The notes under the pieces are model-generated. The model had not been told where the DNA came from, searched no databases, and saw nothing but the letters and a program-made list of their open reading frames with translations. DNA of 64,000 nt, taken from positions 1,426,001-1,490,000 of the forward strand of contig NC_064655.1 in the NCBI RefSeq assembly GCF_001723175.1, given 5' to 3'. Both the position numbers and the translations under genes were made by a program. Below are positions 11,945 to 22,342 of the stretch, piece after piece; the stretch's first letter is position 1, and every line of letters starts with the position of its first letter. Origin of the DNA: Penicillium oxalicum (taxonomy: Eukaryota; Ascomycota; Eurotiomycetes; Eurotiales; Aspergillaceae).

Positions 11945-13154
11945 TCAGTATTTGCCCTTTAATTGCTCCAACCGTCGACAGTGCTTCAGCTCTAAAGCGC
12001 GGGCTTCTTTCATCTTTTCCACATCAGGGAAAAACCACCCCTGCGCATCTTGGATCATCCTTTCACGCATATGCACTTCAGACTCGCAGTCATGTCGGAG
12101 CCTCGTAATGTAGTCCACTTCAACGCGCTGGTCAAGCTGACGGAATTTGCGAGCACTATAGTCTTCCACATCAACTGGATTTACAAAATAGTTCAAGTTG
12201 AGCCTCGGCGTGGTACGGCCCATGGTATGAGGACTTAGAGGGGCGTCAAATCGATATGTTGGTCCAGCCGGAGTCGAAGAGCCGGTAAGAAGCGACGAGA
12301 GGAGGGGAAGCACGAAGAGTAGAATAAGCGGCAAGAGTTGACGAACGAAGCCCCATCCATCCACGGGAGGCGCGGGCTCATTGGTGTTGTTTGCTGCCGT
12401 GGGACGAGGTCGACGACGTGGCACACCTCCTCCAAACTGGTGTACCCGGAATCCTGGTCCTCCGCCCATGTTGAAGACAAATTGAGGACCCGCTGCGAAT
12501 GAGATGGTCAGTCTTCTGCTCTCGGCATCATTCCTCTGCAAAAGGTGCTTACCAAATGGACCAAAGCCGCCGCCCCCAAAGCCACCGTTGAAGAAGCGAT
12601 TGAACATCTCTTCTGGTGATATTTCCGCATCGAAGGCTGCCCCACCCCCGGCAGAGCGAGGGAACCCTCCTCCTCCTCCATTGAATCCACTGAACGGAGA
12701 GCCTCCGCTCGACGTACTTGGTCCGGGGTTGAATCTGCTGTCGGGGTCTCCTCCGAACCGGTCATAACGAGACTTCTTGTCGGAGTCTGAGAGGATTTGA
12801 AACGCTCGCGACACCACTTATACAAACAAGAGTTGTTAGCGGGCCGCTTAGCAAGAGGGGCACTATGGAGTTGATTTGCTTACTTTTGAATGCCTCGTCT
12901 GCCCCATCATAGGAATTCTTATCAGGGTGTGTCAACAAACTCAACTTCCGATACGCCTTTTTAATTTCACTATCCGTCGCAGTCTTCTCAATGGCGAGAA
13001 TCTCATAGAAGTCGGTCGGACCACATTTTCGGATTCGCAGAACCGCAGCCTTTTGTTCCGGCGTGTAGGTGCGATCTTGGTTGCCTTGATTATGTTCGCG
13101 TGACCGTGCATTTCCACCTTTGGCGTCGGAGCCAGACGCCGTGGCAGAAGGCAT
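11945..13154 (-). CDS. HLJ1: ER membrane-anchored DnaJ/Hsp40 co-chaperone (HLJ1 / DNAJB12-14 type)
   Basis: This J-protein should stimulate Hsp70 ATPase at the cytosolic face of the ER and assist ER-associated degradation of membrane proteins. Exons 13154-12884, 12816-12553 and 12492-11945 give 360 residues. The J domain covers about residues 46-115 with the HPD motif at 76-78 (LTHPDKNS). A Gly/Phe-rich linker follows, then one hydrophobic segment at about 229-247 (rich in Leu and Pro), and a C-terminal domain of the kind found in DNAJB12/14 homologues. There is no signal peptide, as expected for a cytosol-facing J domain. The second intron (12552-12493) is exactly 60 nt, has no stop in frame and would add 20 residues if retained. 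The first intron ends in an AAG acceptor. Confidence 0.93.
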
Positions 13155-13712
13155 GGTGTCTTGACTTTGAAGCGCTGCGGGAGCCTGGGGATCGACGCTT
13201 GTTGCGATAAGGAGACAAGCGAGGAGCGAATGCGGGCGGCTTCAAGCAGTGCAGAACCGCGGAGAAAGGAGGGCCTGATCTCGGAGGAGGTTGTTCGGGT
13301 CGCTCAAGGTTGCAGGCGCGTACTGAAGGACGACACCAGAATGCAGCCGAGGATTGCTTTGCGTCTCGCTAAGTGCCAGGCAGCCGAGCAGCGAAAGAGG
13401 GGTGGGTGGTCGGGAAAGGTGTTGAAATGATAAAAAGTATAGACGCAAGAATCACCAGGTGTCTTTGCCAAGAGCGGGAACGCTATACGCAGAACGGCTT
13501 CGGTCCCCCATCGGCTTTCTTATCGCCGCCGACTACTATTCCTCTACATCTTCACAATCGATCATTCTCAAGACTGCACTCGCCGAGTTGGGACGGATCT
13601 TTTCTTCCAATTCGCTTCGCTTTTCTCGACACTTAGGGCGAAAGTCTGTTCCCCAGCAAATATTTAGATCGTCGGTCACCGTTTCAAGTTCACGTCTACC
13701 AACGACGTCACC
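13155..13712. promoter_or_regulatory. Divergent promoter region HLJ1 / AIM19-like gene
   Basis: The 558 bp between two divergent start codons must contain both promoters. A telomere-like TTAGGG occurs at 13633-13638. No other element can be named with confidence. Confidence 0.5.
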
Positions 13713-14201
13713 ATGGCCAAGGATTCCGTGATCGAAGACACCCAGCAGACGCTGGTGCAGCGCTTCAGAGCCTGGGGTGGTGCGTTAGATTCGCGGTCGC
13801 ATAAGAAGCAATGCCTCTGGTGCGATTGAATATTTCCAAGGACACATGCTAATTGTCTTACAGAAAACTCATTCCCACCGACCTTGCTCGCTTCTCTCAT
13901 CTTCGCGCAACATGCTCGTCCCTTCCAATTTTTCCCAATGCTATTCCCTCCCATCCTGCTGTTCACCAGTTATGCCAATCTGCAGGGCTTCAAGACCGAG
14001 ACCGCTGGTATCAGTGCCGCCTGGTCAGGTCTTTATCTGCTTCTGGCAGGTCGCCGTCGCCAGCCGGTCATGAAGAAGTTTGGAGCTCGCGGTATCGTGC
14101 GCGGAGCAACCATGGGTCTTTGTCTGGTCAACATGATTGGCGGTGGACTGGCCTATACCCTTGGAAAGCGGGAGGAAGAAGAGACCAAGCCCAGCCAGTA
14201 A
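13713..14201 (+). CDS. AIM19: Small membrane protein, AIM19-like (mitochondrial inheritance family)
   Basis: Exons 13713-13779 and 13864-14201 give 134 residues. The protein opens with a polar stretch, then shows three or four hydrophobic segments, about residues 29-57 (LLASLIFAQHARPFQFFP), 68-82 (ISAAWSGLYLLLAG) and 98-118 (ATMGLCLVNMIGGGLAYTLG), with a basic loop GRRRQPVMKKFGARG between the last two. The pattern of Trp-Ser-x-Leu-Tyr-Leu followed by a glycine and basic residues resembles yeast Aim19, a mitochondrial membrane protein whose loss affects mitochondrial inheritance. The family assignment rests on recall of that pattern, so it is moderate. A general small membrane protein of unknown function is the fallback. 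Confidence 0.7.
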
Positions 14202-14457
14202 AATGAGCCAGCGTTGGCGATGAACTTGCTTCTGGGCGCGATTGTTGGAGCAAGTGAGAGGAAGTGAAGGTTGGTCGTACGACGGACACCTTAATGCCGA
14301 GTCTGGAAATTCGTGGGTTTGGGAGACCAGAGCGTGTTTTGATGGTTGTTGAGTGGGATATTTGAACAAAAGTAGTGCCACGAGCAATGTACTATATACA
14401 TGAGGAGTTTGGGGTGTTGTCGGCTAAATGGAAGATACGCGATGTCATGTTACCGCT

Positions 14458-15318
14458 CTACGCGTCCTCACTTAGGCCCTTGGATACGTATGGGGTCTCA
14501 GACAGAAGGAATTCTCGCACTTTGTCGGGAACCAGCCAGTCTAGATCGTCTGGAGTAGACTGAGATGCCTCGCGCGCTCTGGTGGAGCTGACAGAGGGAG
14601 CTCCGGGCTTTCTGCCCTCGACCAGTTGGATCTTCTTGGCCCACTCTCGTCGTCCACCTTCTGGCTCTCGATCCCCTCGAGCAAGACTGGAAAGAAACTC
14701 CTCCTGCTCTTCGAGACTGCCCCAGTCATGACTCGGCCGTAGTGTCACTCGCAGACGATGTTGCGAGAAGAGTGGGCTGAGAGGCTGCAGGTTGTGCTCT
14801 GGAGGGTAATATTTGGGGTTGAAGATACGGATCAAAGTGTCGAAGCCGGTGAGATGTACTTGCTCGAGTTGTTTCGGATACTTTTCAGATGCTTCAATGG
14901 CCGCTGCTTTGTCAACAAAGTAGGGTTTCTTCGTGACCGCGATATCAATGGCGGGAACTTGCTCGGCCAGAAACGACTTCGCGGTTGCCAAGTAAGACCG
15001 CACGTCATGAGCAAAGAGTTCCATCATTGCAAGACGATCTTCGAACGGCGCTGGCTTTGTCGGTTTGTCGGCATTTTGTGTGGCCAAGAGCAAGAGAAGA
15101 CGAGATCCTGGCTCCGGCTGTTCTAACAATGCGGAACTGGCAATGCGGAGGTGGGCACAAGTGGGAGGATTGAACGACGAATCGAAGACGTAGAGAGTCT
15201 TGGGCTGGGAAGCATTGCCGGCGGTAATGGTGGTCAAGATTTCAAAATCTTTGTTTGATGCGATGAATTGCTTCAAGAGAGAAGCGTATCGAGAACGAAG
15301 TGCCCCAAACGAGGCCAT
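14458..15318 (-). CDS. POF1: Nicotinamide mononucleotide adenylyltransferase-like protein (POF1 family)
   Basis: A single-exon gene of 286 residues. Residues 45-57 read FDSSFNPPTCAHL, a version of the nucleotidyltransferase signature (G/S-x-F-x-P-x-x-x-x-H), and residues 244-249 read SSTRAR, matching the second ATP-binding signature (ISST-x-x-R). These are the hallmarks of the NMN adenylyltransferase/cytidylyltransferase fold. The closest named relative I recognise is yeast Pof1, linked to filamentation and ER stress and with weak or no clear NMNAT activity. The start was set at the ATG at 15318 (MASFGALRSRY); a GTG slightly upstream is in frame but unlikely. Either NAD synthesis or a divergent role is possible. 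Confidence 0.85.
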   Translation of the reverse strand: MASFGALRSRYASLLKQFIASNKDFEILTTITAGNASQPKTLYVFDSSFNPPTCAHLRIASSALLEQPEPGSRLLLLLATQNADKPTKPAPFEDRLAMMELFAHDVRSYLATAKSFLAEQVPAIDIAVTKKPYFVDKAAAIEASEKYPKQLEQVHLTGFDTLIRIFNPKYYPPEHNLQPLSPLFSQHRLRVTLRPSHDWGSLEEQEEFLSSLARGDREPEGGRREWAKKIQLVEGRKPGAPSVSSTRAREASQSTPDDLDWLVPDKVREFLLSETPYVSKGLSEDA

Positions 15319-16589
15319 TGGAGACAATAGTTTGAAGAGCTCCAACACAAGGCTGTCAACCCATGCGGGAGACGGACGGCTGTTGATAAGATAAGATCAC
15401 TGCGACACAATCCATGGCGGGTAACCAGCTACTCCGGCTGGTGGAGCTTACATACGTAGCTCATTTGTGGCATATTGCTCTTTGTATGCCAGTAAAAGGT
15501 CTAGAGCGAGAGACTGAGGGTGACAATTGACGCATAGGAGCTCCTAGGCCTGCTGGATATCAATCTATTCGACTTTCATGTATGTCAATCCGTAATGAAA
15601 TGTAGGAACACTTGCTATTTGAGCAATGTATGGATGCAGTTGGCATGATTTGACGGCAGCACCTCTCCAGCACTGAGTTCTGCACTGCCCCCGGCCAACT
15701 CCCATCGTGAGAACTAGAATCCAGTGGAAGCTCTAGAATTTTGGTCTCACTTGAGTGAAGCCTGGGACAAATTCTTTCTCGATATGTAGCCCAGATCAGG
15801 TATGGATAAGTCTGTGGATAGCCCAACAAAGCTTGCTGCTGACTAGCTATCTCTTGTGAATATATATATATATGCCGAGACAATCCAGAAACCTAGGCCC
15901 GGTGGATCCACGTCGTGCGTGCGGGCTATGCGCAATAAAAAGAACATTGCCCTGTCGATGGAACCTCAGAGAGATGCCCGGAGCTTGTCCCCTACCCCTG
16001 GAGGCCGAATGGGTTTCAATGGAAGTCTTTAACTTGGTGCCCAGGGCTGGCGACTTCAACCTGTGTGTGATGCCAGGCGCCCAGAATTTACCCAGTGATC
16101 ATACAAAGGGACGGGCCGGAGCTCATCCAAAACACGATCTTTACAGCATCATTCGGAGTGAAGCCCGCATGACTAGCAGGCAACCCAGATGCGCATTTGA
16201 AAAAGGAAAGAAAAATGGACTTGAAGATGGATAATCCGGGCTTGCTACAGGATGTGGAGGTTACGCCAATCGCTGGGTCTAAATTGAAGTCGACTGATCT
16301 TCCACCTGAGAAATCAATGAGAAGAGGAAAGCATCGCGGGATGAGCGGGTGGACTGTTATCACGTAGCCAAGATCCATCTACTGTATCACGGCGACTCCG
16401 AACCAATCCCTGCTTGAAATAAAGAGGCTTCATGCTTGCGTGGCCAGGTAGCACATCGTCCATAATTGACCGCTTCTGCAGGGCCGAGTCTTTGCATAGA
16501 GGTCACCGACGCCGGGAACCATCCCTCGGACCGGAAAGTGTTGATTGAGAAAAAGTAAAAATCATCATCGCAGTCCCTTTGCCTTCTGC
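15319..16589. other. Intergenic region between POF1-like gene and PUP3
   Basis: About 1.27 kb without a supported gene. A short TA microsatellite lies at about 15860-15873. A plus-strand frame of 120 codons at 15872-16234 has unremarkable composition and no family features. Confidence 0.55.
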
Positions 16590-17400
16590 TTAGTCTTGAC
16601 GTCCCTTCAGTAATCGTTGAGTGACCTTGTCCTTCTCTATGATATAAACCTGCGCACCCCAACCGGAAAGGGCGTCTCGATCAACGGCACTCAGGAGCGC
16701 TTGGGAGATAGTCTCGAACAGATCCTCGGGTCCCTAGCGATGCACGTTAGTAAGAGCGTCCAAGTCAGGTAAGTTGAGGGTCCTCATACAAGATCCGGCT
16801 CCCAGAGACCCTCGCAGGTACCGAACAGCTGGTCGCTCGCCGTTCCACTGACAATGAAGTCCTTGGCGAAATCGATGCAGCCGATGCTGTCAAATCCGCA
16901 AATGAAAGGCTTCCCAGTTGTTGGGTTGATACCCGCTATCACGGGGCTCACGAAGAATGGACCGAAGCGCTTCTCATACAACGATGAGCTAACCAGGTTG
17001 GCCAAAGTCTGAGGGGAGATGTGGCGCTCCTCGCGCAGCCGGTACATGTTGACTTTGTAGCGGAAGAGATCGGAGACGGTGTTGACGTCGGTCGCAAGGC
17101 CAGTAAGACCAAGATAGGTGGACGGAGCGTAGTTGAAAATCTTGGGGAAGTTGTTGGAGATGGTCAACGCTTGCATACCCAAGCGGAGGTCGCACGCAAT
17201 GGCGACACAATCTTTGCCCACCATGGCGACACAAGCACCGCCATCTAGAAACGAGGTCAGCCTACGGAACAATGAAGAAGAGAGGACGGAGATTGTCCGT
17301 ACTGATGTCAAAGGGTGAGCCCTGGAACACGGAGATGGTTAGCGGAAGGTCCTGAGCGATTCACGAAACTCTGGGGTCAATGGACACATTTGCGTACCAT
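16590..17400 (-). CDS. PUP3: 20S proteasome subunit beta type-3
   Basis: This is a non-catalytic beta subunit of the 20S core particle; it lacks the N-terminal threonine nucleophile. Four coding exons (17400-17398, 17321-17303, 17244-16790, 16733-16590) give 206 residues beginning [19 protein letters not shown] and ending LLKGRQD. The first coding exon is the ATG alone, directly followed by the donor GTACGC, and the second is only 19 nt. The phases fit exactly and the resulting N-terminus matches the fungal family. A diagnostic internal stretch is [13 protein letters not shown]. It diverges from the UBX-protein gene over a 409 bp shared promoter region. Gene finders without RNA data are likely to mis-call its first exons. 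Confidence 0.97.
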
Positions 17401-17809
17401 AGTTGCGGTTCTTTTTGTATAAACTTCAGTCGGCAAGCAGAGCTTTTGGAGTTTCAATTTCCAGATACTGCGTTGGACCAGAGGAGGCTGGGAGGAGTGA
17501 GAGGTGGATAGCTGATGAATGGGGGGAGGAGGAGATGCCGGGGAGCTGTGAAGGACGCGAGGTGCCAAAGCTCGGATGACGCCGCACCGCTGCCTGGGCC
17601 GGAAGTCCATTGGTGCCGACTCGGCCTTCGACAGCTTTCTCTCACATCTTTCCACGCCACGGATTCATCGTATTTATTCTCCTCTGGGTTGGCTCAAGTG
17701 GTCTGGTAGACTGATACTCCGGCCTCCATCGATTCTCTCTAAACATTCAACGACCTCGATCTGAGCGAATTCTACATCTGGAGAGAGCTCGCGCCACATC
17801 GAACCGACT
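17401..17809. promoter_or_regulatory. Divergent promoter region PUP3 / UBX gene
   Basis: The 409 bp between the two start codons carries both promoters and 5' UTRs. I could not find a convincing proteasome-type element (GGTGGCAAA) by eye. Confidence 0.5.
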
Positions 17810-19395
17810 ATGAGCGCTCACGTCGTGGTGATTGACGCGACGGCTAGACGAGCCACGGTGAAAACAACACCCGGCAAGCATTTGGCGGATATCTTGCAAG
17901 AAGCATGCACAAAGCTTGGTCATAACTCGAGTCAATATGGTCTGAAGTATGCCAACACGAGCATGGATTCTGTGCCCCGCTCGATGACGATCAAGCTCAC
18001 ACACTCTGCCACTGCAGGTACAATCGCAAGCAACTCGACCTCTCCTTGACCTTCCGGCTCTCGGGTCTGATCTCTGGCGCAAAGCTAGAGCTCGTGCAAC
18101 TATCTCGCTCGCCATCCGTTGTAACGGTCGCGCTACAACTTCCCGACTCCGAGGCCCGCGGAGCTCCAAATGGGCGCATCATGGACAAATTCCCGAGCAC
18201 CACGACGCTGTGGCTCGTGCTGCGCAAATTCGAAGCTGGAGTCGCAGGAAGCGGTCCTGCGAGGAACCTCACTGCACGTGGTGTTCCTCTGACCGAAGGT
18301 GACTCCGGTGCCGGGCGCTTATACTACGAGATTCCGGTACTTCAGATCCTCGGACGCGAGCTCTCAAGCTTTACCGACCTACAAAAGACACTGGGGCAGC
18401 TTGGACTCAACGGTGGTAATGTTCTCATGCGGCTGAGTTTCCGGCAGACGGAAGAACCACTGGAGGAGGCGATGACGAAGATTGCCGAATACTTCCAGTC
18501 ATCCGACGATGAAGTATCGGCCGCAGTGCCCAGCCCAGGTCCCGTGACGAGTGTCGCACTGGAGACAAAAAGCGAGCAACGGGAGCAAGCCGATACTGCG
18601 GTTGACCAAGGGACTGCGAGCGGGTCTGCTCCTGCGAATGCTGAAGAACCCGCTGCTCCCAGCTCTGACACAGCTACTTCAACATTGGCTGCTGGTCGAT
18701 CTGTCACGGTCTTCTCTCCACCGACGAGCGACACGCCGTTGTCCGCACAGATAACGTATAACGAAGAAGACTATGTCCCTTCTGTGGAGCATGCCAAAGC
18801 TCACCAGCGACTCCTCAATGAGGCTTCTCGCAATAAACGGCTATTCACTGATGCCGAACTCGCGGCAAAAGCTGCCGAGGAAGAGGCACGTCGTGCCGAA
18901 GTTCGTGAAGTAAATGTGAAAGTTCGATTTCCGGACCAGAGCCAAGTGGTGGCCAAGTTTGGACCGTCAGACTCTGGTTCAACACTCTATACATTTGTTC
19001 GAAGCTGTCTCACCTCGTCAGTTGCGGCTGAAAGGTTCACTCTCAACATTTTCTCCAATCCGTCAACCATGCGATCTGCGCATATAAACACAATCCCAGA
19101 CTCAGATCAGTCTTTGCTGATCAAAGACCTTGGTCTGGCGGGTCGGGTTTTGGTGAACTTCTCATGGCACGATGCCTCACAGGCCAGTCAGCGTCGAACA
19201 GACCTTCTCCGTCCCGAACTGCGCAGCCAGGCCCAGGAGATCAAGATCGAGCAGCCTCCGGAGCCCGTCGAAGAGCCGTCTGCTTCTCTCCCTGCCAAAG
19301 CAGAGGCAGGTGCGACGCAGGACGGAAGCAAGTCCAGTGGCACTCGAAAGAGCGGTGGCATGCCCAAGTGGCTGAAGTTGCCGGGGAAGAAGTGA
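17810..19395 (+). CDS. UBX4: TUG/UBX-domain protein, Cdc48/p97 adaptor (ASPSCR1/Ubx4 type)
   Basis: Exons 17810-17946 and 18018-19395 give 504 residues. The N-terminal ~80 residues (MSAHVVVIDATARRATVKTT, then GLKYNRKQLDLSLTFRLSGL across the intron) form the ubiquitin-like domain typical of TUG/ASPL proteins. A Ser/Ala/Glu-rich linker follows, then a charged helix (about residues 305-340), and a UBX domain at about 340-431. UBX domains dock on the N-domain of Cdc48/p97, and ASPL-type proteins can also disassemble the hexamer. The tail is basic (KSGGMPKWLKLPGKK). The domain order matches yeast Ubx4, which supports ER-associated degradation, and human ASPSCR1. UFD2 and HLJ1, also linked to Cdc48-dependent ERAD, lie 7-10 kb away. 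Confidence 0.88.
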
Positions 19396-20912
19396 CGGAG
19401 TGAATCCATGAAGATTTGCGCTATGCTTGATGTGCTGCATGAGTGATGACACCTTTCGCTTGCGACCTTTTGATGCTGATTATATTTTGAGCAGCCCTCA
19501 AGCCCTAGTTAGAATTCTATATTTTATTGACCCTACAACGGAGGTGCAGAATCTCAAGACATCACTATTCAACGAGTAGAGACAAGCCCTTTCGGAGTCG
19601 AGTCTAGATCTGTTGGCGCGGACCTTGAGCTCGCTTGGTATCATGGTTCGTCCCGACGCAGTCGGTGACAGCTCGGGTGAATAGCTTGACCCCGGTCAAG
19701 AATTGTGCCTAGTGTCAATCAATGAACAGGTTTCGCTTTCTCGGCGCAGTATTGATTCTACGCCCTTGCACCTTAGAATAGATATTGTCATGTACCTCAT
19801 CCACTGGGTACGCACCCACCTAAAGACTAGATCGTGTCGTGTCGTTAACGAAGTAGTTGCTTCAAGTCTTGACGAAAGCCAGGCAGTCGATATGCTGGAA
19901 AACAGTAGCTTAATTCTTCTTTGCATCTTAAAGTAAGACTTATCTGACTACTTTGACCCAGTGAAGGGAGGACCTGTGCCCAAAAGCATGGTCAGTCCAA
20001 TTAATAAATTGAGAAGAGATGAATTCGATAGCTGGCACCTTTGAATAAACCACCTAGACTGGCAAACCAAGGAAGGTTCCAATGTGGACACGCACTCAGG
20101 CACAATCTCTATTGTATGGGGCTATGGGCTATGGGCTATGGGCTGTGGGCTGTGGATTGTGGACTCGTGGAGTGGGGAAAGAGACCTGATTCTTGATGCT
20201 TGGATGGACATGTTGTTGCGAGCGCTCTTCTAATCGTTCATCTCATACCAGGGCCTCTGCATACTGTGAGTGAACATTACTGTGATCCAAGATTGCAAGA
20301 GTGGAAGAGCACTTTGGTGGAAACAATCCAATCGAGTCCACGCTGGCTGCCTGCTGGTTGAAGACTAACAATCAATCAGCACCAGAGCATCCATAGATCT
20401 CACGTAGTGATTTAGCCGGACATGATGGGAATATGACCCGGCAGAGATCAGTGACTTTACAAGCGGAATGAGATTTTATCGATCTGACCTCGTTGAAAGC
20501 AACAAGCAGTGGCTACACGTAGAGACGATATCCAGAGACATGTGCATGGTTCAAGGATGATCATCTTGCAACGTAAACCGAGCAGAAGGTGGTTTGAACG
20601 AATTCATGACAAGCCTACGATCGAGGTTTACAAGCATAGCAGATCAGAACATTGAACAAGAATTGTTTTCATTATGGTTTCACTTCCGAAAAGCAGGGAA
20701 GGGATTCCACTTTTGCCATCCCATGTAACCACCACCGAGCCACACAGAAGACCCCATATTCCAATTCGAAGCTGTTTGCTGAATGACAGTCGGACGTGTT
20801 TCTCATGTCAGATCTGCCATGCTTCGACCAAATTTTTCTTCATGTTCCCTTGCGCGCGCCAGGTATTTGAATTCGTTAAACGACGGAGAAAAAAAGTGAC
20901 GGAATGGAGCGC
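19396..20912. other. Convergent intergenic region UBX gene / eL36
   Basis: A 1.5 kb stretch, long for two genes facing each other. It contains a 7-bp tandem repeat but no frame longer than about 80 codons and no recognisable protein or RNA gene. It may be simply two 3' UTRs plus spacer, or hold an unrecognised non-coding RNA. Confidence 0.5.
20119..20160. repeat. 7-bp tandem repeat (GGGCTAT type), six units
   Basis: Three copies of GGGCTAT are followed by two of GGGCTGT and one degenerate GGATTGT, all in register over 42 bp. It is a short minisatellite in non-coding sequence. It does not match the TTAGGG telomere repeat. Confidence 0.85.
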
Positions 20913-21973
20913 TTAGTGGGCCTGGGTACGGCGGGCCTCGGCAATGACCTTCTGCATGTCCTCAACCTTTCTCTTGCCACGGGTGAAGGTACCGAGCTGG
21001 AATGACAAAGGTTAGCATTTTCTCGTTTCATAGTGATTGTGATCGTCGTCGGTTCAAAGGGAAATATGTCGGCTGGAGGCATATCCTGATCACTGTCGGG
21101 CAGAAAGACTCGAGAAACGCAGACTCCGAGCATGAATCTGCCTTCCTGGTGAATGATATTTGCTCCAGACAAAAATTTCTTCCCCTCAAAAAGAGTACAA
21201 GCACTTGGACGCGAAAGACGGATTCGAAACATTGAACAAAAAAATCGAGATGGATGGATGCGATTCGGGAATGAGGGTCATGATTCGGGGAGTCGGAAAC
21301 TTACGCGCTTCTTGGCGAGCTCTGTAGATTGTTGTTAGCATTTGCCCTGTCCAATTTCAAGGGCTGATGACCAAGTGTACTTACTGCGGGCACGCTTGTC
21401 CTGGGCGTTGCGGAGCAACTCAATCACACGGCGCTCATAGGGAGCAAGACCGACAACCTCACGAGCGATCTCGCGGACGAACGCAGTGCGGCGAGAAGAC
21501 TGGCCCTTGGTGCGGCTAATCTTGTTCTTGGGGGTGTTGAGAGGAGTGGTTTTCTATCATTTCGATGTCAGTCTCGGTGACTCCGATCAAATTTGTCGCC
21601 TGCCGTTTTCCAGCATTCTCTGTTCGTCGATTCGGGTTGTTTTGCCGGACATGGTCAAGCGTGAGTCGAGGAGGCCTGTTCATGCATAGAGTGTGACTTT
21701 GCGCAGATTCTTGTTCCCCTTCAAATTTTTTGCTGATCCAACTCTTTCCCGGATCAACTCCGTCATGCGGCGCAAAGATAATTTCACCTCCATTTCGCAT
21801 GTTGTCGATTATAAAGCAGGCCTCCCACCCGATTGAGCCACCGCTGTGCTAGGCCTCATATGACCGAACGATGAACAGAGAACCGGGATAACGACGAAGC
21901 GATGGGTGAGAGGAAAAAGACGTACGTGGCCCTTGTTGGTGCCGACCACGATACCGGTGCGTTCCTGCGCCAT
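20913..21973 (-). CDS. RPL36: 60S ribosomal protein eL36
   Basis: A component of the large ribosomal subunit. Four coding exons (21973-21926, 21553-21385, 21321-21305, 20996-20913) give 105 basic residues, the normal length, starting [16 protein letters not shown] and ending EARRTQAH. The third exon is only 17 nt and encodes KLAKKR. Introns 1 and 3 are large for this genome (372 and 308 nt), while intron 2 is 63 nt. Ribosomal-protein introns often host snoRNAs, but I saw no C or D boxes by eye. Two telomere-like TTAGGG motifs lie about 140 bp upstream of the start codon. Codon use is strongly biased, as expected for high expression. Confidence 0.97.
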
Positions 21974-22342
21974 TGCGACGGTTGGTGACTGGGGGGATTG
22001 GCGGAGTTGTCGTGAAAAGGGAATGAAGGAAGACTTTTGGAAATCCCGTAATGCTTCGGGGAACCGCACACTGCGGGTCTTGGCGCGGGCGTTGGTGCGT
22101 AGGCGAAAATTTAGGGCTTAGGGTACGCTACTTTATTGGTTCAGGTAGCATGTGACTTCGGAAACTCTAAACCCGATGAAACCTCAGGCACCAACAATAA
22201 CTCGATTGGGCAACCAGTCTATCTATGTATACCTGTAAAGACGGCCAAGTATTAAAGAAGGCGTGTGATGGTTGCCGGTTTTTGCAGGAAACTCAAAGCT
22301 CACGTCTGTAAGCATTTGTATCAGCCGCATATTTCCAATGTT
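21974..22342. promoter_or_regulatory. eL36 promoter and MDM20 3' flank
   Basis: The 369 bp upstream of eL36 (minus strand) also includes the 3' flank of MDM20. The notable element is the paired TTAGGG described separately. No gene is present. Confidence 0.55.
22111..22123 (-). promoter_or_regulatory. Double telobox, candidate Tbf1-type site for eL36
   Basis: Two TTAGGG hexamers separated by a single C read as CCCTAA repeats on the eL36 coding strand, about 140 bp before the ATG. In several fungi ribosomal-protein promoters carry RCCCTAA boxes bound by the telomere-repeat factor Tbf1. Position and gene type fit, but binding here is inferred. Confidence 0.5.

Noticed and set aside
21215..21235. 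B-box-like GTTTCGAATCC on the minus strand within eL36 intron 3
   Set aside because: The bases on either side of the would-be loop do not pair, and no A-box or cloverleaf can be drawn.
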